A stretch of 64,000 bases of DNA, taken from contig NC_014297.1 in NCBI RefSeq assembly GCF_000196895.1, forward strand, positions 682,001-746,000, given 5' to 3'. Of this stretch, positions 24,815-33,679 are shown in pieces. The position numbers and the translations under genes were made by a program. Under the pieces are notes generated by a model, which worked only from the letters and a program-made list of their open reading frames with translations, was not told where the DNA came from and searched no databases. The DNA is from Halalkalicoccus jeotgali B3. GTDB taxonomy: Archaea > Halobacteriota > Halobacteria > Halobacteriales > Halalkalicoccaceae. Numbering within the stretch: the first letter of the stretch is position 1; the number at the start of each line of letters is the position of its first letter.

Positions 24815-25150
24815 TTAGACCCGTTCGTCGGATCGGTCCTCCCGGTCCGAGGAACGTTCCGTGATCGATGCCTCGCTTACGTCTCCCATCGTGATCCACT
24901 CGCTTTCCTCGTGTCGGACGTCGTACCGCCGGGCGACGGGGGTCTCCCACTCGTCGGTTCGGTACGTCGAACTGACGTCGTACCGGATCGCGCGATCTAC
25001 GTCCCCGCTTCGCAGTTCGACCCGGACGCGTCGTTCGGGCTCGAACTCGACCGGCTGTGCCCGCCCCTCGAGTCGGTCGCCGTTCAGGAGCGTCACTCGG
25101 ACGCGGTCGTGTGGAGCGACATCGGCGAGCGTTCGTATCGGGTCGTTCAT
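24815..25150 (-). CDS. Small acidic hypothetical protein with SH3-like N-terminus
   Basis: The ATG at 25150 starts a 111-residue protein beginning MNDPIRTLADVAPHDRVRV. The first 60 residues look like a small beta-barrel (VRVTLLNGDRLEG, RRVRVELRSG), and the rest is polar and acidic (RSSDREDRSDERV at the end). I do not recognise the family. It faces the CARDB lipoprotein gene 70 bases upstream, in the same direction, so they might be co-transcribed. Codon use is normal for the window. Confidence 0.6.
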   Translation of the reverse strand: MNDPIRTLADVAPHDRVRVTLLNGDRLEGRAQPVEFEPERRVRVELRSGDVDRAIRYDVSSTYRTDEWETPVARRYDVRHEESEWITMGDVSEASITERSSDREDRSDERV

Positions 25151-25220
25151 CGGGGCCCGTAGGATACGAAGCGCTAAAACGACGACCCTGCCATGGAAAC
25201 CACCAGAACCGACCGAGAGC

Positions 25221-26525
25221 TCACCACGTACAGCGTTCGATCTCGACGGCCCAGGTTCCCGAGCGCCACGGCAGGACCGCACCGTTGTCGAGGCGGACCG
25301 TGTAACGGCCCGCCGCCCGCGTCGTGACCCTTTCTCGGATCTCGGTACCGTTCGCCCCCTCGATCAGCCGTTCGCCCGAAGGCCCGACGACGGTGAGCGT
25401 CGGGTCGACACCCTCGCGCGTGCGCGAGACGACCGTGATCATGGCGTTCTCCCGCAGGTCGAAGGCGTACTCCTCGGCGGAACGACTCCCGACGGTGACC
25501 GTCTCGGAGACGGCGGTCGAACAGGCCCTGACGTACACCGTCCCGACGCCGCGCGGGGCGCCGACGGCCCGATCCGTCGCGGCGACGGCCAGTTCGTAGG
25601 CCCCGGCCTCGGAGAACTCGACGGGCATGTGAACCGTTACCGTCTCCGCGGGCGCGAGCGTCACCTCGCGCCGGGCGACGACCTCGCCGTCCCGTCGGAG
25701 TTCGATTCCGGTCGTCCCTTCGAGGTTACCGACGTTCGTGACCGTCGCGCGCACCTCGACGCGCTCGCCGACCCCGATCCTCGCCCGGTCGAGTTCGGTG
25801 GCCGTGATCTCGAAGGCCGCCGGCGGTGCGACCCGAATGGTATCGACGACGGTCGCGCCGACGCCGATCTCGTATCGGCCGGGGGCGTCGAACGCGTGCG
25901 TGAGCGTCACCGTCTCCTCGGCGCCCGCCTCGACGCGCACCTCCCGACTCGTCACGCTCCGCCCGTCGACCCGGAGTTCGGCGGCGTAGGTCCCTGCCTG
26001 CCCGCCGACGTTCGCTATCGTCGCCGTCACCGTTAGCTCCCCGCCGACGGCGACGGTCCGGCGGTCGAGTGTCGCCTCTCGGACCTCGAAGGCCGGCGGC
26101 GGGCGTTCGACGACGACCGTTCCCGCGGGCTCGCCGTTGACGTCGACCGCGTACTCGCCGGGCTCGGCGAACGTCCCCGAGAACGTCACCGTCTCCTCCG
26201 CTCCGGGGGCGACCGTGACCGATTCGGTCTTGACGATCACCTCGTCCATCCGGAGTTCCGCGTAGAAGGTCCCCTCGCTGTCGCCGCGGTTCTCGACGGT
26301 GGCTCGGACTTCGAGCGTCTCCTCGGTCGTCACCGTACTCGCGCTGACGGCGGCTTCGACGACGGCCATCGAGGGTTCATCCCCCGAACCCGAACCGTTC
26401 GCCCCGCTCTCCTCGCCGGCCCCGCGGTCCGTACAGCCCGTGAGACCGAGGGCCAGCCCCGCACCTCCAAGGCGCAACAAGTCCCGCCGGTCGATGGGGA
26501 ATCCGTCCCCGGTGTCCTCGTCCAT
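25221..26525 (-). CDS. Tat lipoprotein with tandem CARDB domains
   Basis: The 434-residue protein has a twin-arginine motif (DRRDLLRLGG, 12-21) and a lipobox ending in Cys31 (GLTGC), hence a Tat-exported lipoprotein. Three CARDB/Ig-like repeats follow (about 53-145, 147-240, 241-330), each with the pattern VRATVxNxGxxxGT and AGAEETVT. The C-terminal 100 residues (VTVGSRSAEEYAFDL, YTVRLDNG) resemble a PPC-type adhesive domain. It is probably a cell-surface adhesion or binding protein. No catalytic residues are seen. Adhesion is inferred from domain type. Confidence 0.85.
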   Translation of the reverse strand: MDEDTGDGFPIDRRDLLRLGGAGLALGLTGCTDRGAGEESGANGSGSGDEPSMAVVEAAVSASTVTTEETLEVRATVENRGDSEGTFYAELRMDEVIVKTESVTVAPGAEETVTFSGTFAEPGEYAVDVNGEPAGTVVVERPPPAFEVREATLDRRTVAVGGELTVTATIANVGGQAGTYAAELRVDGRSVTSREVRVEAGAEETVTLTHAFDAPGRYEIGVGATVVDTIRVAPPAAFEITATELDRARIGVGERVEVRATVTNVGNLEGTTGIELRRDGEVVARREVTLAPAETVTVHMPVEFSEAGAYELAVAATDRAVGAPRGVGTVYVRACSTAVSETVTVGSRSAEEYAFDLRENAMITVVSRTREGVDPTLTVVGPSGERLIEGANGTEIRERVTTRAAGRYTVRLDNGAVLPWRSGTWAVEIERCTW

Positions 26526-26605
26526 GTCGGTCCACCGATCAGTCGATACCGATTCGAGTGGGCGAGCGAACGTAGCCCCTTCGCCTCACCGTCGTCCGAA
26601 CCGCC

Positions 26606-27316
26606 TCAACACAGTGCGTCGGCCAACGCCCCCGCGTCCTCGACGACTAGATCCGGCCGGTGGATCCAGCCCCCGTAGGGGTTCTCGTGGCGATTGAGAA
26701 ACGCCCCGCGCATGCCGATCGCCTTCGCGCCCACCAGATCGAACGTGTGGGACGTCACGAAGAGCACCTCGTGTGGGGCGACGTCGAAACGCTCACAACA
26801 GCGATCATAGGAGGCCCGGTGGGGTTTGTACGCCCCGGCCTCCGCGACCGAGACCACCCCGTCGAGTTCGCTCTCGAAGTTGGGGCGGACCGCTTCGAGC
26901 ATATCGGGGTCCCCGTTCGAGAGTCCCACCAACTGGTATTCCTCGCCCAGACGCGCCAATGCGTCGTCGACGTCGGGATACGGTCGGAGTTCCTTCCAGC
27001 GGCGGATGACCTCGCGCACCGCCTCGTCGGGGACGTCGAGTCCGATCTGGTCGAGGCGGTAGGCCAGTGCCCGTCGGCTGATCTCCTTGAAGGGGGTGTG
27101 GGGGCCGGGGATCAGCGAGTCGATCATCGAGTCCCGAAAGTGCATCGCCAGGTATCGTCGCAGAAGGATCTCGGGGTCGTACTCGCTCCCGTGGGCAGTA
27201 AGCAACTCCCCGAGCGCGGGCACGAGTGTCGATTCGCGGTCCAAGAGCGTATCCCAGAGGTCGAACGCGAGCACCCGTGTCTCCTCGCGGATCGTCTCCG
27301 TGGCAATCGTCGTCAT
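26606..27316 (-). CDS. Haloacid dehalogenase-type hydrolase (type II-like)
   Basis: A 236-residue HAD-superfamily protein. The nucleophile motif is FDLWDTLLD (Asp19 region), the Ser/Thr motif LVGLSNGD, the Lys motif YKPHRASYD, and the acidic motif VTSHTFDLVGAKAIGM. The cap region and length fit haloacid dehalogenase type II or phosphatase-like relatives. Substrate unknown. The start is ATG at 27316. It lies next to a gene-free interval with hairpins. Confidence 0.85.
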   Translation of the reverse strand: MTTIATETIREETRVLAFDLWDTLLDRESTLVPALGELLTAHGSEYDPEILLRRYLAMHFRDSMIDSLIPGPHTPFKEISRRALAYRLDQIGLDVPDEAVREVIRRWKELRPYPDVDDALARLGEEYQLVGLSNGDPDMLEAVRPNFESELDGVVSVAEAGAYKPHRASYDRCCERFDVAPHEVLFVTSHTFDLVGAKAIGMRGAFLNRHENPYGGWIHRPDLVVEDAGALADALC

Positions 27317-27672
27317 CCCACGAGACTACCGACCGGAGGACGATATAGGTGTAGTACCCGCGAACCCGAATCGGAGGACACCCGCCCGAAGGCGGGGAGG
27401 CTGTCAGCGGTGTGAGGCCGTCGTTCGTGACCTCACCCGTATGTGGAACGCCACCGATGTCAGTATCCGGACCGTTCACTTCACGGATTCGATGTAATAT
27501 CGAACTACCGTCAGGTGTCGTTCGTGACCGATCCTGTAACCGCTTTATCGCGTCCCGATCGTGGTTTTCGCCGTACTCAGACGGTCTTAGCGGGCTCGTA
27601 GTCTCGACTTACGAGGGCTAACTGCTCGATAACAGTAGCCGTTCTCGCTCACCGACCTATCGCGACCATAGC
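27317..27672. other. Gene-free interval with two hairpins
   Basis: No gene is visible in these 356 bases. Two perfect inverted repeats stand out: CCCGCC-CGAA-GGCGGG at 27381-27396 and GTGAGG/CCTCAC at 27412-27436. The sequence after the first hairpin (GGGAGGCTGTCAGC) resembles my recollection of right ends of haloarchaeal IS200/IS605-type elements and their guide-RNA scaffolds, but no tnpB gene is nearby. The remainder may hold the promoter of the Tat protein at 27673. Confidence 0.4.
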
Positions 27673-28341
27673 ATGAGCGAACATCCATCCGAACAACGCG
27701 ACCGAACAGGCGATCGAGACGACCTGTCTTCCGAACGAGTCGATACGTCGCGGCGCAACTTCATGATCAGTGCCGGGACGGCCGCTACCATGATGGGCGG
27801 TGGCTACGCCGCCCAGGAACACCTACGCGAGGCGATGCGCGACGAACCCGCGAAGGGCGGCAAGGTCCGGCACTTCGACGTCCACGCGGTCGAGGTCGAC
27901 ATCGTTTACAACGCCTTCGGCGTCCACCAGCCCAACGGCACGATGTACGTCCTCGAGGAGAACGGCCAACTCACCGCAACGGTCCACGAGCCGAGCGACA
28001 TGGCTCCCGAGGGGGTGGTCGAGATGCTGAGCGATACGACGATAGAGGTCGTCAACGCGCCGATTGTCGAACCGGTCGAGGCCGTCGAGGACGGCGTCGA
28101 CGACGCTTCCGAGGACCCCGACGAGGTCGACGTCGACGATCCCCTCGCCGAACCGATGACCCCGTCGCTCGATGGGGAGCAACTGAACGGTTTCGCCGGG
28201 GCCGAGTTAATGGTCGATACCCCGACGATGGACGAACCCGCGAACTCCGGGACGCTGATCGAGGACGTGACGGTCGACGAGGGGACGGTCACCCTCGAGT
28301 GGGCCGATGAATCGACCACTACGTTCACGAACGTCGAGTAG
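27673..28341 (+). CDS. Tat-motif acidic hypothetical protein
   Basis: The 222-residue protein has a Tat signal (SRRNFMISAGT, 26-36) followed by a short hydrophobic stretch. Residues 60-105 (HFDVHAVEVDIVYN, HQPNGTMYVLEENG) vaguely recall the start of haloarchaeal multicopper-oxidase-like proteins, but no copper His clusters are present, so it could be a truncated or unrelated protein. The middle is extremely acidic (about 130-160). Role unknown. A hairpin (ACACGCC/GGCGTGT) just after the stop may be a terminator. Confidence 0.6.
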   Translation: MSEHPSEQRDRTGDRDDLSSERVDTSRRNFMISAGTAATMMGGGYAAQEHLREAMRDEPAKGGKVRHFDVHAVEVDIVYNAFGVHQPNGTMYVLEENGQLTATVHEPSDMAPEGVVEMLSDTTIEVVNAPIVEPVEAVEDGVDDASEDPDEVDVDDPLAEPMTPSLDGEQLNGFAGAELMVDTPTMDEPANSGTLIEDVTVDEGTVTLEWADESTTTFTNVE

Positions 28342-28349
28342 CCGACCGA

Positions 28350-28371
28350 CACACGCCTTGCCCGGCGTGTC
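28350..28371 (+). terminator. Hairpin after the Tat protein gene
   Basis: ACACGCC-TTGCCC-GGCGTGT forms a 7-bp stem about 10 bases after the stop codon at 28341. Archaeal terminators need only a U-rich tract, and a short T run follows (CATTTCCC), so this is a weak call. Confidence 0.35.
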
Positions 28372-28542
28372 GGGTCATTTCCCGTCCGACTCCGGTGTCC
28401 CACGGGACCGGCCCACCCCCCGAGGACCGCCGTTCGATCCGGCCACGGGGAGAGTTCACTGATATGATATTGAAATTACCTATTTGTTCAGGTAAAAGAT
28501 ATTTGATACTATCGACGAACTCACGTACTAGGTGTTGAAGAA

Positions 28543-28878
28543 GTGATAATCAATCTGAATCGACTGAGCCACGAACTCTCCGGTGCGGTCGCCGACCGCG
28601 AACGCTCGCGCATCGAAACGCAGCTGTCGGGCCTGAAGAACTGTCCTCACTGTGGGGTACCCGCAACCGTCGACGCGGTCATCGCCCCGTCGCCGGTCGA
28701 CGCCGCCGACTACGGGAGCGACGCCCGGCGGCGAGCGGCCCTGACCGATTACAGTGCCGGCATCCGGCTCGATCCGTGTGACCACGAGATCGATCTCGAG
28801 GCGATCGACGGTCTCGACGTGACCCTCCGAGACGGCCCCGTCGAGGTGGATTACGATCCCAACGGTGTGGTCAGTTGA
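28543..28878 (+). CDS. Small CxxC zinc-binding hypothetical protein
   Basis: Starts with GTG at 28543 and encodes 111 residues. A CPHCG motif (about residues 34-38) suggests a partial zinc finger, and a later DPCDHE motif (about 77-82) could supply the other ligands. The C-terminus is acidic. No family is recognised. It lies in AT-rich surroundings with its own likely promoter (TTTGTTCAGGTAAAAGATATTTG upstream). Function unknown. Confidence 0.55.
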   Translation: MIINLNRLSHELSGAVADRERSRIETQLSGLKNCPHCGVPATVDAVIAPSPVDAADYGSDARRRAALTDYSAGIRLDPCDHEIDLEAIDGLDVTLRDGPVEVDYDPNGVVS

Positions 28879-28984
28879 TCTATCAGTCGGCGGCGATGTC
28901 GAAAACGAACGACGTAGTATCCGAGTCGATTCACCCTCGCGAACCCGGTTTCGGGAGCGTTCGTCGCCACAAGTATATTTTTTC

Positions 28985-29010
28985 ATAATATTTTTCTTGT
29001 GAAATATTAT
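28985..29010. repeat. 9-bp inverted repeat in AT-rich promoter region
   Basis: ATAATATTT (28985-28993) and AAATATTAT (29002-29010) are exact reverse complements around an 8-base spacer. It lies about 50 bases upstream of the beta-helix gene, just before its TATA region, where an operator or a transcript hairpin would sit. Confidence 0.55.
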
Positions 29011-29018
29011 ACCGTGAT

Positions 29019-29030
29019 ACATTTATACGA
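29019..29030 (+). promoter_or_regulatory. TATA-box region of the beta-helix gene at 29058
   Basis: ACATTTATACGA lies about 30-38 bases before the ATG at 29058, a usual distance for a short leader. Confidence 0.45.
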
Positions 29031-29057
29031 CTGATTGATGTATTAAGATAATCTCAC

Positions 29058-30482
29058 ATGACGGACGTAGACCCCAACGGAGAGAACGAACGTATCACGA
29101 ACACTAGCCGACGGAGCTACCTCGGCGTGCTCGCGGGCGCTGCGAGCGTCCCGGTGTTCGGTTCGGTCGCTGCCGCAGACGACGGGACCGTCCTGACGGT
29201 CACGGGTCGCGGATCGACGGCCCACTACGAGTTCAGCGTCACGGGCGACGTCGAGAAATCCACGGCCCAGGGGGCGACGATAAAATCCTTCGACGAGATC
29301 GACGGCGCACACGTCTCGGGCCGGACGACGCGCGAGGCCGATTCCTTTGCGTTCACCGGCGAGATCACGGGTTTCGAGGCCGACGCGCCTGTCGACGTCA
29401 CCATCGACGGCCAACCCGCACAACTGTCCGACGGCGCCGACACCGCAAGTGCGCAAGCGGACTCGGACGACGACGGGGACAGCGAGGTCGACGAGTCGGA
29501 GTACTCGGAGGTAGTGGACATCGTGGAGGCAGGGGCCGACAACGACGGCGATAGCTCGATCATGTCGACGCTCGAACGCGTCGCCGACGACGGCACCCTC
29601 GTGAAGTTCCCCGCCGGCGAGTACCTCGTCGACGGCACCGTCCGCATCGCGGGCTACGAGCAGTTCGGCATGGTCGGCGACGACGCCACCATCCGCGTCG
29701 CCCCCACCGATGATTATACCTTCAAACTCGGTACCTATCGGAGCCCCATCGACGACCTCCACGTCGAGGGGTTCACCGCCGACATCAGCGGCGACAACAC
29801 CGGCGGCCGGGTCTTCGAACTCCAGGCCGGCGACGATCTCTACGCGGGTGACCTCACCGTCTCCGGGAAACACGACACGCCCAGCAAAGGTCCGATGCTC
29901 GTCGGGATGCAATCGAGCGACGGCGAGGGCCTCGTCGAGAACGTCGACCTCTCCGATGGCGGCGAGGACGTCTCCGGTGGCCGGGGCGGGACGGGCCTGC
30001 TGGTAAGCAACTACCACGAGGGCACCGTCACCCTGCGGGACATCCAGATCGGCCCCTTCCCCGACAACGGGATCTACTGCTCACAGGGCGACAGCAGCGC
30101 CGACGGAACCGTCCACGTCGAGGGTGGACGCGTCGAGAACGCCAACGTCGCGGGGGTCCGTCTGGGCGGCGACGGGAGTTCGATCGAAGGGACGGAGTTC
30201 GTCTACGATGAGGACATCGACGGCTTCGGCGGCCAGCGCCCGATCCGACTCGACGGCGGGTCGGGACTCGAGGTCTCGGAGGTCTCCATCGAGATGAGCA
30301 TTGACCAGACCGAAGCCATCCGCGTCATGCCCGGGGTCGACTCGGCGAGCATCCACGACGTCGACATGGACCTCTCGGGAACGGTCCGGGACGGCGTCTC
30401 GGTCACGGGCGGTGCGGGCTCGGTCGAGACCGACGATCTGAGTGTCAGCGGCAACGGCCGCTACGACGTCTTCGAGTACTGA
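29058..30482 (+). CDS. Tat-exported right-handed beta-helix protein
   Basis: The 474-residue protein has a Tat signal (SRRSYLGVLAGAA, residues 18-30) with likely cleavage after about Ala40. Residues 41-125 form a small beta domain, then an acidic Asp/Ser linker (130-150), and from about 170 to the end a parallel beta-helix of short repeated strands (DLHVEGFTADIS, VTLRDIQIG, VHVEGGRVENANV, VSEVSIEMS). Such proteins often bind or cleave polysaccharides. No catalytic triad is assignable. It resembles the beta-helix protein at 8196 in fold only. It stands alone behind an AT-rich promoter. Confidence 0.82.
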   Translation: MTDVDPNGENERITNTSRRSYLGVLAGAASVPVFGSVAAADDGTVLTVTGRGSTAHYEFSVTGDVEKSTAQGATIKSFDEIDGAHVSGRTTREADSFAFTGEITGFEADAPVDVTIDGQPAQLSDGADTASAQADSDDDGDSEVDESEYSEVVDIVEAGADNDGDSSIMSTLERVADDGTLVKFPAGEYLVDGTVRIAGYEQFGMVGDDATIRVAPTDDYTFKLGTYRSPIDDLHVEGFTADISGDNTGGRVFELQAGDDLYAGDLTVSGKHDTPSKGPMLVGMQSSDGEGLVENVDLSDGGEDVSGGRGGTGLLVSNYHEGTVTLRDIQIGPFPDNGIYCSQGDSSADGTVHVEGGRVENANVAGVRLGGDGSSIEGTEFVYDEDIDGFGGQRPIRLDGGSGLEVSEVSIEMSIDQTEAIRVMPGVDSASIHDVDMDLSGTVRDGVSVTGGAGSVETDDLSVSGNGRYDVFEY

Positions 30483-30560
30483 ACGCCGATCACCGAGAAA
30501 CGGGCGGTCTTTCCTTTCGTGCCGTGGGGATCGGGAGCCACCGGTCCCTTGATCCGGGCG

Positions 30561-30695
30561 TTATTTGCCGGTCACCACCCGCAACGCCACGCCCGCGAGG
30601 ATGACGAGCACCCCGGCGATCGTCGCGATCGGCGGGATCGGGACGAACAGCAGGACGATTCCCACGAGCACCACCAGCGACGAGACTCTGACCAT
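30561..30695 (-). CDS. Small two-helix membrane protein
   Basis: A 44-residue protein from ATG at 30695, made of two hydrophobic segments (SSLVVLVGIVLLFVPIPP and IATIAGVLVILAGVALRVV). Such tiny membrane proteins are common and conserved in haloarchaea. Function unknown. Convergent with the beta-helix gene. Confidence 0.6.
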   Translation of the reverse strand: MVRVSSLVVLVGIVLLFVPIPPIATIAGVLVILAGVALRVVTGK

Positions 30696-30772
30696 GCCTA
30701 TGTGAACACGTCCCAGTACTAATAGGTGGGGTCTGCAGGCCGGTCGGGCGACGCGAACTCGCCGTGTCGCCG

Positions 30773-31303
30773 TTACGACCGATGAAATACGCCGAGTCCG
30801 GGGGTTCCGTCCGCGATCCAGAGGCCGACGGTCGCCAGCCCCACGACCGCCGAAACGACCAGCGTCGCCGAGAGTGCGGGATCGAACGCACCCAGTTCGG
30901 CGAGCACGCTTTCCTGCTGGTCCGTCGGAACCGAGAGGAGCGGCCAGAGGACAAAGCGCGCGTAGGCGTACTCCCCGACCAGAACCGACTGTAGCGCGTC
31001 GCTCGCCACATGTGAGAGGTAGCCGACGGCGAAGGCGACGCCGTACTCCGTCTCGGACCGGCGCGCGAGGTACCACCAGACGCCGAAACACAGCGCCACC
31101 GCGACGATCGGTGCGTGAGCGAGCATCCGCCCCGAGTGGACCACCCCGACGGTCCACGCGAGGGGCTTGTCGATCAGGTCGGGCAACTGACTCGCGAACA
31201 CCGCCAGGAGGGCTGCGACGTCGCCCGGCGGCGCGTCGAGGCGGCGCCGCGTCAGCGCCGAATAGCAGACGTATCCGAGCGCCGCGTGTTCCCACGGCCA
31301 CAT
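30773..31303 (-). CDS. YdjM/DUF457-type membrane metal-dependent hydrolase
   Basis: A 176-residue integral membrane protein with about four helices. It begins MWPWEHAALGYV, has a LPDLIDKPLAW segment and an LSHVASDALQS motif carrying His and Asp residues typical of the DUF457/YdjM family of putative membrane hydrolases. The catalytic role of this family is largely uncharacterised. It lies 77 bases upstream of the two-helix protein on the same strand. Confidence 0.82.
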   Translation of the reverse strand: MWPWEHAALGYVCYSALTRRRLDAPPGDVAALLAVFASQLPDLIDKPLAWTVGVVHSGRMLAHAPIVAVALCFGVWWYLARRSETEYGVAFAVGYLSHVASDALQSVLVGEYAYARFVLWPLLSVPTDQQESVLAELGAFDPALSATLVVSAVVGLATVGLWIADGTPGLGVFHRS

Positions 31304-31466
31304 TGCCGCCGTCTACCCGCCACGCGCGTTTAGTGTTGCTGGTGTGATGATTACTGCGGCCGAAACGAAAATTCCGACAGCCGAGTATCGGTGATGTGTG
31401 CGAGACCCGTCGCGATCCCTGCCGATCGGGAGTAGACTCTTGGCACCTCGAATGGTAGTAATTCAC

Positions 31467-31868
31467 ATGATAAAGCGGTTGCTCGCGACCCTCGCCGTCG
31501 TCGAACTGCTCGTACCCGAACGGGTCATCGTGTTCGGGGAACGCCTCTCGCTCGAAAACCCCGGCGAGTGCTCGCTCCGGTCCTGGGTGCCGCTCGTTGC
31601 CCGTCTCGAGGGCCTGGTCGTTCTGGCGGCACTCGTCCGTCCGGGTGCGCTGTCGGGCTTGGTCCGTTCGGTCCTCGGTTGGTATGGGCTGCTGGCGGTT
31701 CTCTCACCCGAGGGCTATCTCGAGTACTGGACCGACCTCGTCTACGAGGACGCAGAACGCCTCGACTGGAAGCCGTGGGTCGTCCCGATGACGCGCGCGA
31801 TCGGCGCCTGCTACGTGGTGATCGCGCTGTTCGGCTGGGGTTCGAAGGACGGTAGACGAAACGACTGA
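31467..31868 (+). CDS. Small membrane hypothetical protein
   Basis: Starting at ATG 31467, a 133-residue protein with hydrophobic segments at about 5-20, 45-65, 68-85 and 110-128 and charged loops between them (VPERVIVFGERLSLENPGEC, YEDAERLDWKPW). The family is not recognised. Its 3' end is 6 bases from the convergent glmS gene. Divergent from the DUF457 gene. Confidence 0.65.
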   Translation: MIKRLLATLAVVELLVPERVIVFGERLSLENPGECSLRSWVPLVARLEGLVVLAALVRPGALSGLVRSVLGWYGLLAVLSPEGYLEYWTDLVYEDAERLDWKPWVVPMTRAIGACYVVIALFGWGSKDGRRND

Positions 31869-31874
31869 GACGGG

Positions 31875-33677
31875 CTACTCGACGGTGACGCTTTTCGCGA
31901 GGTTGCGTGGCTTGTCGATCGACCTGTCGAGACTGTTCGCGAGCCAGTACGACACCAGTTGCAGCTGGACGTTCGCGAGGATCGGGCCGACTCGTCCATG
32001 GGTCTCGGGGATCGAGAGGACGTGATCGGCGTAGCGCTCGACGTCGGACTGGCCGTCGGTCACGGCGATGACGGGCGCGCCCCGCGCCTCGACCTCCTTG
32101 ACGTTGCCGATGGTTTTCGTCGCCCGCTGGTCGTCGCCGGTCACCACGGCGAAGATCGGCGTCTCCCCGGTCACGAGCGCGAGCGGGCCGTGTTTGAGCT
32201 CGCCCGCCGCGAACCCCTCGGCGTGTTTGTAGGTGATCTCCTTCATTTTTAGTGCGCCTTCGAGGGCGACGGGGTAGTTGTAGCCCCGCCCGATGAAGAA
32301 GTACGCCCCGGCGTCCTCGTACTCGGCGGCGATCTCCTGTGCCTGTGACTCGTCGAGGATCGACTGGACGTGATCGGGCAGGTCCCGGAGCGCCCCCAGC
32401 AGTTCGCGGCGCTGGCCGTCGGCGACCGCGTCCGCAAGCAACGTCAGGGCGGTCTGCTGGCTCGCGAACGTTTTGGTGGCGGCGACCCCGATCTCGGGTC
32501 CTGCGCGGATGTACATCGTATAATCGCACTCGCGGGCGGCCGAGGAACCGACGACGTTGGTTACCGCCACCGTCGTCGCGCCGGCCTGTCCGGCCTGCCG
32601 GAGCGCCCGCAGGGTGTCTGCGGTCTCGCCGCTCTGGGTGACGCCGATCACCAGGGTCTCGTCGTCGATCGGCACCGACGCGCGGTCGTACTCGCTGGCC
32701 ATGAACGTCTGGGCGTTGACCCCCCGCTCCCGGAGGGTGAGTTCGCCGTAGAGCGCGGCGTGATAAGAAGTCCCGCAGGCGACGAACTGCACCCGCTCGG
32801 GGATCGAGAGTCCCGCGAGTTCCTCGATGGTGACGCTGCCTTCGAGTTCGTCGACCCGGCCGCGCAGACACTGGCGCAGCGAGCGGGGCTGCTCGTTGAT
32901 CTCCTTGAGCATGTAGTGGTCGTAGCCGCTCTTGCCGGCGTCCTCGGCGTCCCACTCGATGGTCTCGACCGACGGTTCGAGGACCTGTCCCTCGCCGTCA
33001 GTGACGACGATCTCGTCGTCGGTCAGCGCGGCGAACTGGCCGTCCTCGAGGTAGATCACCTGGTCGGTGTACTGGATGAACGCGGGGACGTCGCTCGCGA
33101 GGTACGTCCCCTCCTCGGAGAGGCCCAACACGAGCGGGGAGTCCTGCCGGGTGGCGTAGATCGTCTCCGAGCCCTCGAAGACCGCCGCCAGCGCGTAACT
33201 ACCCTCCAGCCGCGAGACGGCCGTGCGAAACGCCGATTCGGGGTCCAGCCCCTCGTCGAGGTAGTGTTCGATCAGGTGGGGGACGACCTCGGTGTCGGTC
33301 TCGCTGTAGAAGGTGTGACCGTCCGCCGCCAGTTCCTCGCGCAGGGACTCGTAGTTCTCGATGATGCCGTTGTGGACGATCGCGACCTGCTCCTCGCAGT
33401 CGGCGTGGGGGTGGGCGTTGCGGTCGGAGGGCGGGCCGTGGGTGCTCCAGCGGGTGTGGCCGATCCCGACGGGCGTGTCCGGGACGTTTCGGTCCTCGAG
33501 GACGCTCTCTAAGTTCTCGAGTTCGCCCTCGCTCTTGTAGACCGAGATCGCCTCGTCGGCCAGCGCGATCCCCGCCGAGTCATAGCCCCGATACTCCAGT
33601 CCCGACAGCCCCGTCAGCAGGACGTCGAGGACCTCCCGGTCGCGTCCGGTGCCGGCGTAGCCGATGATCCCACACAT
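31875..33677 (-). CDS. glmS: Glucosamine-fructose-6-phosphate aminotransferase
   Basis: The 600-residue enzyme makes glucosamine-6-phosphate from fructose-6-phosphate and glutamine, the first step to UDP-GlcNAc. It starts MCGIIGYAG, with Cys2 as the N-terminal nucleophile of the glutaminase domain (2-220). Two SIS isomerase domains follow (about 280-420 and 450-590), with CGTSYHAAL and SQSGETADT. The C-terminus ends KPRNLAKSVTVE, the usual signature. It follows the glmU-like gene with only a 2-base gap and is clearly in one operon, supplying amino sugar precursors. Confidence 0.95.
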   Translation of the reverse strand: MCGIIGYAGTGRDREVLDVLLTGLSGLEYRGYDSAGIALADEAISVYKSEGELENLESVLEDRNVPDTPVGIGHTRWSTHGPPSDRNAHPHADCEEQVAIVHNGIIENYESLREELAADGHTFYSETDTEVVPHLIEHYLDEGLDPESAFRTAVSRLEGSYALAAVFEGSETIYATRQDSPLVLGLSEEGTYLASDVPAFIQYTDQVIYLEDGQFAALTDDEIVVTDGEGQVLEPSVETIEWDAEDAGKSGYDHYMLKEINEQPRSLRQCLRGRVDELEGSVTIEELAGLSIPERVQFVACGTSYHAALYGELTLRERGVNAQTFMASEYDRASVPIDDETLVIGVTQSGETADTLRALRQAGQAGATTVAVTNVVGSSAARECDYTMYIRAGPEIGVAATKTFASQQTALTLLADAVADGQRRELLGALRDLPDHVQSILDESQAQEIAAEYEDAGAYFFIGRGYNYPVALEGALKMKEITYKHAEGFAAGELKHGPLALVTGETPIFAVVTGDDQRATKTIGNVKEVEARGAPVIAVTDGQSDVERYADHVLSIPETHGRVGPILANVQLQLVSYWLANSLDRSIDKPRNLAKSVTVE

Positions 33678-33679
33678 GG

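Noticed and set aside
27412-27621. 69-codon open frame in the gene-free interval upstream of the Tat protein
   Set aside because: Composition is rich in Ser/Arg/Cys and unlike the acidic proteins around it; no RBS or domain.
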